The notes under the pieces are model-generated. The model was not told the origin of the DNA and made no database searches. It saw nothing but the letters and a program-made list of their open reading frames with translations. Below are positions 54,749 through 64,000 of a stretch of 64,000 nucleotides of DNA, one piece after another. Every line of letters starts with the position of its first letter. Within the stretch, counting starts at the first letter, position 1. The stretch comes from Auricularia sp. M13 (taxonomy: Eukaryota; Basidiomycota; Agaricomycetes; Auriculariales; Auriculariaceae). The stretch covers positions 806,001 through 870,000 of the forward strand of contig CM073202.1 of the NCBI GenBank assembly GCA_037042915.1. Direction: 5' to 3'. The translations under genes and the position numbers were made by a program.

Positions 54749-55803
54749 TAGTAGAGATGAGGAGTTTCTGGGAGTGTGGTGACAGGACGGCCATGGAGCT
54801 GCCTTTTATCTCTTCGCAAATTGCATATCCGCTTGCTTTCAATGACGAATCGCGTTGGCAGCGACGCGTGTTCACCTGCAGTTCGCCGGCTCTGTCAGCT
54901 AGAATGTCAGAGATGGTATGAGAACGCTAAAACTCGCCTCAGAAACCTCAAGTTTGGTTTTCTCCGGAGTTCCAGTCCATTATTAGCAATGTTGACAGCC
55001 GACATTTGACTGGGGCGGACACGTACAATCCACAATCGGATTAGCAAGCATGAAACGCAGAAGGTATCCAACACCGGCACAGAGGACCATTTTCCTTACT
55101 CTCAGGCCCGAACACAGTGGCGTGGCGCAGCAGAAAGTGCCGGGCTGTGTACTGGAGATCCACGGCTGGGCATCGCAACTGCAAGCAACGGAGGGCTCAG
55201 GCTCCAGTTACTGTAAGTACCGGGCAAACGATACGTGTACAAAAGTGCGGAAATCAGCGGGAGACGGCGTCCTGGAGGCAGCTGGTCACGGCCGGTGTGC
55301 GGTTGTGATAAAGCCAATTGATTGCGGAGTCCACTGACACTGGCAGTGCGCGAGAGAAAGCTGGACATCCAGTCCTCGAAGACCGAAGTCAAATGAACGC
55401 CCTAGATCGTGAGGCCCCGATTGGTCCTATTTGATTCACAGATATTCCAATATTCGTTCCAAAGTACTGTCTGGCAGGTGGAACAGGGTGACGTTGGCAA
55501 GGCAGCTGTGTCCGTGAACCAAATTGGGCAGATATTGAAGCGCAAAGCGCAACGCTGACCAGCGTCATTCAGAGGCTCTCTATAGTTGCTCGTATCAGAG
55601 ACCACAGCTCAGTAACAAGCCTGACAGAGAGCGGAAGAAAAGAGTCATATACCGCGGGATTTTCCGCTGCTCATTTTACGGCAAACAGATTACAGATTCA
55701 ACGAAGCAGTGCTACGTTCCCAATACACAAACAAACAGACAGCAATTGATTATTGAAATTATTGGATACGTATTGAGATTACAAAGATGAGTACGCATTG
55801 TCT
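54749..55803. other. Spacer between the two old yellow enzyme genes
   Basis: About 1 kb. Plus-strand frames at 55050-55337 and minus-strand frames at 55102-55392 overlap and show no domain. The right end flanks the copy 2 terminator. The left end is the copy 1 promoter. Confidence 0.4.
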
Positions 55804-57805
<2,002 letters not shown>

Positions 57806-58254
57806 GCGCTATACAGCCCTTGTCATAAGATTCTGGACAGCCGAAAAAAATACAAAGTCGGATTCGGCCGTGCCGACCGCTTCCGACCAGCTCTGGATGC
57901 ACGTCGGCGCCGCCCAACGGGCTTTAACGATGTAAAACAGCCCTTCCTGGGTCTGGTTGTTCGCAAACTCATGTATTAGAAGAAAGCCGAGACGTGCTAC
58001 AGGGAGGGTGCACTGGGAACCGGTTCAACCAGTGTAGAAATGGACCGTGCCCAGACTCTGTTGCAGCCGCACCGTGCACCAGTGCAACATCCCATCTGAC
58101 GGCCGCCTGCAGAGACCTCCTGGCGGCCTGCTCGAGTGAGAGGGACCGTAGCGGCGCATCCAGAGCTGGTCGGAGTCGGTCGGCACGGCCGAATCCGACT
58201 TTGTATTTTTTTTCGGTTGTCCAGAATCATATGACAAGGGCTGTAGCATGGCGC
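57806..58254. repeat. Inverted repeat, arms of about 95 bp
   Basis: 57806-57900 is nearly the reverse complement of 58156-58254. Shared stretches include CCAGAGCTGGTCGGA, CGGCACGGCCGAATCCGACT, TTGTATTTTTTTTCGG and ATATGACAAGGGCTGTA in the right arm. The spacer is about 255 bp. Weaker similarity continues outside both arms (TCCTCAACGACC against TCCTCGACGGC). No clear target duplication. It may be two head-to-head copies of one dispersed repeat rather than a single element. Confidence 0.7.
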
Positions 58255-58330
58255 ATAAAGCGTGACAAGAAGCGTCCTCGACGGCATCGCGGACTCGACT
58301 CGGAGAAGTTGTGGTCGGAGTCGGAATAGA

Positions 58331-59231
58331 GATCATCGATCACCCAGAGCACTGAGTTCTTAGATTTGACCTTCCGCCGGCCGGCCGGCCACCGTCCGCC
58401 AGCGTACGCGCCCAACTGCTGGGCCGGACGACTTGCCCTCAACTGTCGCTGCCGTGTCATCGTCCGACTCGCAGGGTGTCCCACCGGCGCTTACAGCGCA
58501 AAATCACGCAAGTCCACGACTGGTCGTCGACAGCGAGCCTCGACGACGGCGCAATTTGTCAGAACTATTACTCTTCAAATGCAAAAGTTGCATTCCGTCC
58601 TGTATTCTTCAAGTTTAACGGGCTAGCGTGCGTGAGCACGCCCAAGTTCTTGACCTAAACCATGTCTATTGGTTATACACAACGACACTACTATGGACAC
58701 GTATTTAGGGGGCAGAATGGATCGTGCAGCGCTCGCGGTTGCAGCGCGTATGGCGTGAGGAGGATGGAGATATCCAATGAGCACCGAGGCACGTGTGCAT
58801 ACCTGCTGTGCACGCGAAGACGCGTCTATGGCCGTGCGCGTAGCCGGGTAAGCATGCCAGTGGGGCATGGGTGAACGCGCTGCGCTGTCCGATGCAACGC
58901 TGTCGCCCACGTTACTCTGCGCTCCGCGTAGCACCTCAGGCTAACGACACTCATGTGCTTCTGACACTGTCAGCGCCAGAGCCGAGCCATCGCCTTTTCG
59001 TGCCCACAGACAAAGGCGCGGCGAGCACCTTCAAGTCAACGGACCGGTGTCAGCAACGACGACGAGAAAAAAAGAGGAGAGTTGTGGCAGCCCGTGACGG
59101 CTGTCTCCGTATGGACGTGTAGTCTCCGACCAACTCCGATTCAGCCTCCATTTGGGTCCGACCCCGGACGGCCGGCGGCCGGCCGTCCGCCGGCAACTGA
59201 AATCTAAGACCGTATAGTTCTCCGATCACCG
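58331..59231. repeat. Diverged inverted repeat about 900 bp apart, GC-rich arms
   Basis: Left arm 58331-58410 (GAGTTCTTAGATTT, then a GGCCGGCCGGCC block) matches the reverse complement of 59163-59231 (GGTCTTAGATTT, then GGCGGACGGCCGGCC). The arms are about 65 bp and clearly diverged. Sequence between them shows no coding feature. Possibly an old MITE-like element. Confidence 0.5.
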
Positions 59232-59742
59232 GTCACCTGGACGCGTCGTTGGCCGAGATTGAAATATTGAGGCCTGTGTTAAAGGCGTTCTATGGTGACT
59301 TCCAAGATATACTGTACCTGTGAAAGATTTGAAAATGATCTTGCTTTCCGCACAATATCAACGGAAAGGGAGACGGTCAACTTCAACAAGAACTTTCATA
59401 GTATGAATTCGCTGGGACTCATAGTTCTCCGGTCCGTCCATGAGTTGTGGCGAACCCTGGAGAGGATATCGTGAATTTGTAATCGCCCGTGCTCTTAAAA
59501 CTGCGCGTATTGTCTGACCCCATGCATTGACATGCATCTAAGTCTAGCATAGGAATTGGTACTATGCCCTTGTCGACCTGTACTTGTTGAATAATGCGTA
59601 GGTTTGTGTATTATGTAAGGACTCTCTCAATCTCGCATTGCTACAGGCACGGAATCTGCACCGAATTCGACGACTCGGAAAAGGATAACGGGTGCTAAGC
59701 GTCTACCATAGGTCACTTGCACAACTGACAGACCGCTCTCAC
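59232..59742. other. Spacer, nothing recognised
   Basis: AT-richer than its surroundings, short frames only. It probably contains the last exon or 3' region of the minus-strand gene at 59743-60084. Confidence 0.3.
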
Positions 59743-60084
59743 TCACTCACCCTCGCAGATGGTAAGCTGGGCGTGGGCATTGCCGTCGTTGCACATGATC
59801 ATGATGGCGGTCAAGAGGAACCAGTCGCCGTGGTAGCTCTGGTAGTTCGCGGCCTCAGCGCCGAGGCAGGCATTGACCTGCATTGACGGCCTGATTCGCG
59901 TTTTGACGCACATGCGGCCCTGGCCCGTCGCGCGGTAGCACCCGCCGCCAGCGTTGATGAGCTTGACGGCCTCGCCCGCGGGCGAGTTGACGTCGGCCCA
60001 GCGGCCTGCGTCTTTGTTGTACGTGCGCGGAGCTGGCGACAAAGAGGCTAAGCGTGAGAGATAGAGGGCGGCGGTGAATTGCAT
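59743..60084 (-). CDS. Candidate small secreted Cys-containing protein
   Basis: The ATG at 60084 opens with MQFTAALYLSRLASLSPAPR, a short hydrophobic start that could be a signal peptide. The mature part reads TYNKDAGRWADVNSPAGEAV, KLINAGGGCYRATGQGRMCV, MQVNACLGAEAANYQSYHGD and MIMCNDGNAHAQLTICEG. It has five Cys spaced like a small disulfide-bonded protein. A GTGAGTGAG donor follows CEG near 59755, so a short last exon may carry a sixth Cys. The same frame is open upstream of 60084 (to 60330), so the start is a choice based on the hydrophobic stretch. No family recognised. Such proteins are common fungal secreted or effector-like products. Confidence 0.45.
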   Translation of the reverse strand: MQFTAALYLSRLASLSPAPRTYNKDAGRWADVNSPAGEAVKLINAGGGCYRATGQGRMCVKTRIRPSMQVNACLGAEAANYQSYHGDWFLLTAIMIMCNDGNAHAQLTICEGE

Positions 60085-60109
60085 GACTTTGCCGGACGCG
60101 ATGCCGCTG

Positions 60110-60607
60110 CTAGTGACTTTGGTGGATGCTATGTCTCTGAGTGAGGTTTCTTTTCTTCTGCTGCTGGTGAGAAGGCTTTGATATCTCCGCAGAACGCTGC
60201 GCCGGCGATTTAGAGACATTCGAGAAGCGGATGTACTGCCAATGGGTGAGTGGGGCAGAGGAAGGCGCCCGTACTGCGTTATGTAAGCGTGATCCCGCGG
60301 AGAGTTCCCGCTGTCTATGACCATACCCAAGGACCAGCGTCTGGATGGTGTAGGGCTCGAAAGGGCAGTCGCTATAGCGAGCAGCTAGCGTAGAGCGTAG
60401 CATCGCGTGTGGGGCACACACAAGACAATTAGTGTCCTCCCACGAGAAAGTCGGCGACTCAAGAATTTGGAATATCCGAGGACGATGAACGAACGCCAAG
60501 TCATAACGCACGTCGCAAACGCCGGCGTCAGTGTTAAAGTCTGCAACTCTGACAAGTCCGCGACCCAAGGGATTCATTAGAGAGCCAAGTCTACGAGCGT
60601 TCATCAC
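60110..60607 (-). other. Open frame upstream of the secreted candidate
   Basis: 165 codons; the part TDAGVCDVRYDLAFVHRPRI then ESPTFSWEDTNCLVCAPHAM and EPYTIQTLVLGYGHRQ reads smoothly. It may be an earlier exon of the same minus-strand gene or a separate small gene. It overlaps the 5' extension of the next frame, so only one can be right. Confidence 0.3.
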
Positions 60608-60959
60608 AAGAGCGTCCTGCTTGCCGACATGAACCAGGCCGGCGAATTGAGCCGCTCCATCGTGACTGACAGACGTGCGGTCAATCAGTCGAGACGCACG
60701 AGGGGACAGCTCAAATCAGTGACCCAGTACCACTGACTTCTGAGTAAACTCCGTGTCATTCAAGTTCGCGCTCCAGCATTTGAAAATCTCTAATGGAAAC
60801 CAAATCCCACTTGGCGTCTGGCATCTGAGGAAAACAATATCTTGCTTCAAGTTTGCGCTCGAACGACAAGCCCATATCCAACGAGTAAGACGGTCGCACC
60901 CCCTCTCGGTGCTCAACGCTCAGGCTCCCAACGCGGGTTTTTTCTGCACCAAGCGCATG

Positions 60960-63959
60960 TTAGCACCAGATGATACTACGGGGGACAACGAGATGGGGGG
61001 GAAAGAGACGCACATAAGCCACGGGCTCGAAGTCATAGTCGATCCCCGCCTCGGCCAGCTTGCGCTTCTTGGCCTCCTGCCGCGCGAGCAGGCGCTGCTC
61101 GCTCTTCAGCGCCTCCTCCTCCGTGCGTTTCTGCAATGCGGCGCGGGCACCGACACATATCAGTTTTGACGTGCGAAATAACGACGGAGACACGCACCCT
61201 GTTGTGCTTGACGCGCGCGACGCGGTCGCGCGGGACGACGCGCCACTTGCGGTTCGCGCCGACCCAGAGCTCGGGGTGCACGCGCTCGGGCGGGACGACC
61301 TTGCACTGCAGGATGTGGCCGAGCAGCAGGTAGTTGTCCATCGTCTCCGCGACGATCTGCGCCACGGCCTGCGAGTCGAACTCGATGAACGCGTAGTGCT
61401 TCGAGCGGCCCGTCTGCGGCAGCGCGGAGAGCGGTAAGGATGGAGTGTGCAGGCGGGAAGAAAAAAGCACACCTTCTTATTCCGACTCAGCCGCAACCGC
61501 GTGACGTTCCCAAACTGCCCAAAGTACGCGCGCATCTGGTCCTCATAAAAGCCGTGCGGGATGCGGCCGAGGTAGATCACGCCGCGCTCCTCCTTGGGCC
61601 GCGGCGCCTTCTTGGCGTGCTCCAGGCGCGCCTTGACGAGCTTGTCGTCTTTCGCGACCGTCGGCAGCGCCCGGACGTCCACTGCCGGCGCGTCGTCGGC
61701 ATTCTCGTTGTCGTCGTCGGAGGAATCTTCGTCGTCCGTGGAGAAGCCGTGTAGGTGCTCGTCGTCGGAATTGGATTCGTCGGCGGATTGGGGCGCGGTC
61801 TTGGGTTTGCCATTCGCCGCTGTCGCTGATGATTTGGGCTTTCCGTTCGCTGCCGCTGACGACGTGGGCTTGCCGTTCGCTGCTTCTGCTGTGGTTTTGC
61901 CGTTCGCCGCCACCGCCGTCGCAGACTTGCCGTTCGCCTTCCCAGCGAGCGGCTTCTCAGGCGCTGCAGACGGCTTGGCCTTCTTGCTCGCCGGCGTATC
62001 CTGTGCAGCAGTGGTGGGCGCCGCATCCGACTTGCGCTTCTTGTCCTTCCCCGCAGCAGGAGCCTGCAGACCCCCGCCGGACTCAGCATCGCAGTAGTAA
62101 GGGAAGGCATAGAGCAACAGAAACACGCACCTCGTCCTCCGCATGTTTCCGCTTCTTCCCCTTCTCGGTCGACGGCTCGTCCAGCGCCATAGCCTGCGAC
62201 CAAAAAACCAACTGAGAAACACTCCACATAGAGCAAAGCAAGAAGGGAGCGCACCGAGTCGCCCTTCGCAGGCGAAGACGAAGCACCCTCGCCGTCGACG
62301 GCCATCGCGTCCGACTTGCGCCCAACCTTCTTCGGGGCGGCGTCTTCCACCGCCGCGACATCGGATTTGCGCGACTTCTTGCTGGAACTCTTCGGTGGTG
62401 CGACGTCCACGACAATCGGCTCGTCCACAGGCGCAGGCGCCGCGTCCGACTTGCGCGCCTTTTTGCTGGAACTCTTCGGTGGCGCGTCCTCTACGGGCGC
62501 GGGTTCAAGTGCGGCCGTGGCGTCGGATTTGCGGGCTTTCTTGCTCGTCGGCGGGGCGTCTTCCACGGGTGCAGGTCCAGGTTCAGGTGCAGGCACAGCG
62601 TCGGATCTCCGCGCCTTCTTGCTCTTCGGCGGAACGTCTTCCACTACAATCGGCTCATCCACAGGCGCAGATGCAGCGTCAGACTTCCGTGATTTCTTGC
62701 TTTTGGGCGGCGGCGCATCCTCCTTGGGCGCGGGCGCAGGTGCAGGCGCAGCGTCGGATTTCCGCGCCTTTTTGCTCTTCGACGGCGCGGCGTCTTCCAC
62801 AGGTGCAGGTGCAGCGTCGGATTTCCGAGCCTTCTTGGAAGAGCTTTTGGGAGGCTCCGCAGCGTCCTATCATAGTCACAATCCTGAGCACCGAACACAA
62901 AGCAAACCCAAACGCAGATGCGCACCTCGACTGCAGCGTCCTTTGCCTTCTTTTTCTTCCCCTCCTTCTCCGCGTCGTCGTCGAGGAAGTCAGCGGCTTT
63001 GGCGCGCTCTTTCTTGCTGGTTTTCTTCGCGGGCGATTCTGCGTCCTATGTAATGCATTGATTAGAGGAGACACGCAAGGAAAGATGTCGCGGAGAGGCG
63101 TACGGTCGCTTCGGCTTCAGAGACAGCCGCTTTGGACTTTTTGCTCTTCTTGGAAGACGATGCGGCCTCCTGCGAGCGGAACAAATCATTGTGTGAACTC
63201 AGCCTGTGAACTGCGAGAAAGAAAGGGATGCACGCACGTCGTCCGTGATAGGAGCAGCTTTGTCTTTTTTGCTCTTCTTGGGCGCGGCCTATGCGCACCG
63301 TGAGTATGTAGGGAATGACCAGAGAATAAACAATGTAGACGAACATCGTCTGTAGGTGCCGCTGCCGCAAGCTTGTCTTTCTTGCTCTTCTTGGACGACG
63401 AAGCTTCCTGTGTAGTATATGGTTTACGTTACGGTGTACATCCTTGGGCGTCGCAACGTACGTCGTCGGTGATTACAGCAGCCTTGTCCTTCTTGCTTTT
63501 CTTCGCTGGTGTAGCCTCCTACACGCAGCTAAGTAAGCGACGGACGCGCGATGCAACTGAGCAAGCGCACATCGTCAGTGGCAGCAGCAGCGGCGGCGAG
63601 CTTTTCCTTCTTGCTCTTCTTGGGCGGCGCTTCCTACACACGTCCGAATGACGATATTAGAGCTGGATAACGCGAAGCTGCCAACATAGGGTGCGTACAT
63701 CGTCCGTCGCACCTGCGGCGGCGGTCTTGTCCTTCTTGCTCTTCTTCACAGGCACCTCGGACGCGTCCTGCAGTGTCTCGTGAGCTTAAATGCGGCCTTG
63801 ACTGTGTGGTAAAGCGTACAGCGTCCTTTTTGCTCTTCTTCGCCGCCTTGTCCTGCAGAAATGCGAAAGCCATGAGCACACGCGCGCATTATATTAGCGA
63901 AAGCGGGCGAGCTCACAACGGGCGCGTCGGACTTCGAAGCCTTGTCTGCTTTGGCCATA
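60960..63959 (-). CDS. NOP15: Nop15/NIFK-type nucleolar RRM protein with repeat-expanded N-terminus
   Basis: Start ATG 63959 ([15 protein letters not shown]). The C-terminal part holds one [40 protein letters not shown], an intron, then [40 protein letters not shown] and [12 protein letters not shown]. That arrangement, with the PPE(R/K)VH tail and a final [14 protein letters not shown], is characteristic of yeast Nop15 and animal NIFK, which act in 60S ribosomal subunit maturation in the nucleolus. Upstream of the RRM is an acidic Ser/Asp tract ([17 protein letters not shown]) and NGK repeats. Before that, about ten small exons each encode a variant of xKKSKKDKxAAxxTDD, followed by one long exon repeating [15 protein letters not shown] units. 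Introns are 45-60 nt. The extreme C-terminus (an intron near 61015-60975 is likely) is uncertain. Confidence 0.85.
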
Positions 63960-63960
63960 A
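62250..63960 (-). repeat. Coding repeat array: Lys-rich mini-exons and KSKKxRKSDA units
   Basis: Roughly ten mini-exons between 63960 and 62930, then about eight in-exon copies of a (P/S)KSKKxRKSDAxxAP unit in 62867-62250. Each mini-exon is 35-70 nt and separated by a short intron with GT-AG ends. This is internal to the NOP15-like gene. Confidence 0.7.
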
Positions 63961-64000
63961 TGATCCCTGAAAGCGGCGGTGTCGTGAAGCAAGAGCGCGT

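Noticed and set aside
62143-63303. 386-codon plus-strand open frame and a 245-codon Ser/Ala-rich one overlapping it
   Set aside because: Antisense shadows of the repetitive NOP15-like exons. The repeats on the minus strand create the apparent repeats on the plus strand.

Overview
The window looks like an agaricomycete (basidiomycete) chromosome segment. Host genes are compact, with 45-61 nt GT-AG introns. A Nop15-type nucleolar RNA-binding protein, a Vps51 homologue, two tandem old yellow enzymes and a multi-F-box protein are recognisable. The mobile DNA (Helitron, Ty3/gypsy LTR element, short inverted-repeat elements) is typical of mushroom-forming fungi. No rRNA, CRISPR or bacterial operon features were seen.

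Layout. 1-0.9 kb: 5' part of an acidic hypothetical gene leaving the window. 1.34-5.71 kb: a non-autonomous LTR retrotransposon with a perfect 5-bp target duplication, lying in the last codons of a family A gene. 5.7-19.4 kb: an array of small fast-evolving gene families that I define from shared motifs. Family A has an F-box-like start, a nucleotidyltransferase-like G-S...D-x-D signature and a Cys-rich tail (3 copies plus 1 relic). Family B carries a GDILVV core (5 copies in the window). Family C carries a QCY...NP...P-L-W core (3 copies in the window). 19.5-40.0 kb: one Helitron (minus strand) split in two by a 14.2 kb Ty3/gypsy element with 1,569-bp LTRs. 40.0-43.0 kb: families B and C resume, so the 20 kb nested insertion appears to have landed inside the array.

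43.4-47.5 kb: two host genes, each interrupted by a short inverted-repeat DNA element (679 bp with a 6-bp TSD, 495 bp with a TA TSD). In both cases the coding frame is continuous on the two sides when one target copy is counted. 47.9-57.1 kb: conventional genes (a conserved hypothetical, VPS51, two OYEs), with a tRNA-like/SINE-like sequence at 50.9 kb. 57.8-59.2 kb: inverted repeats. 59.7-60.1 kb: a candidate small secreted Cys-containing protein. 61-64 kb: the Nop15-like gene, with a very long Lys/Ala-rich N-terminus built from repeated mini-exons.

The most novel content is the A/B/C array. A and B are divergently paired at two loci, and C and B lie in the same order on the same strand at two loci on either side of the nested transposons. 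Their function is unknown. The G-S...D-x-D reading of family A is a pattern inference, not a search result.
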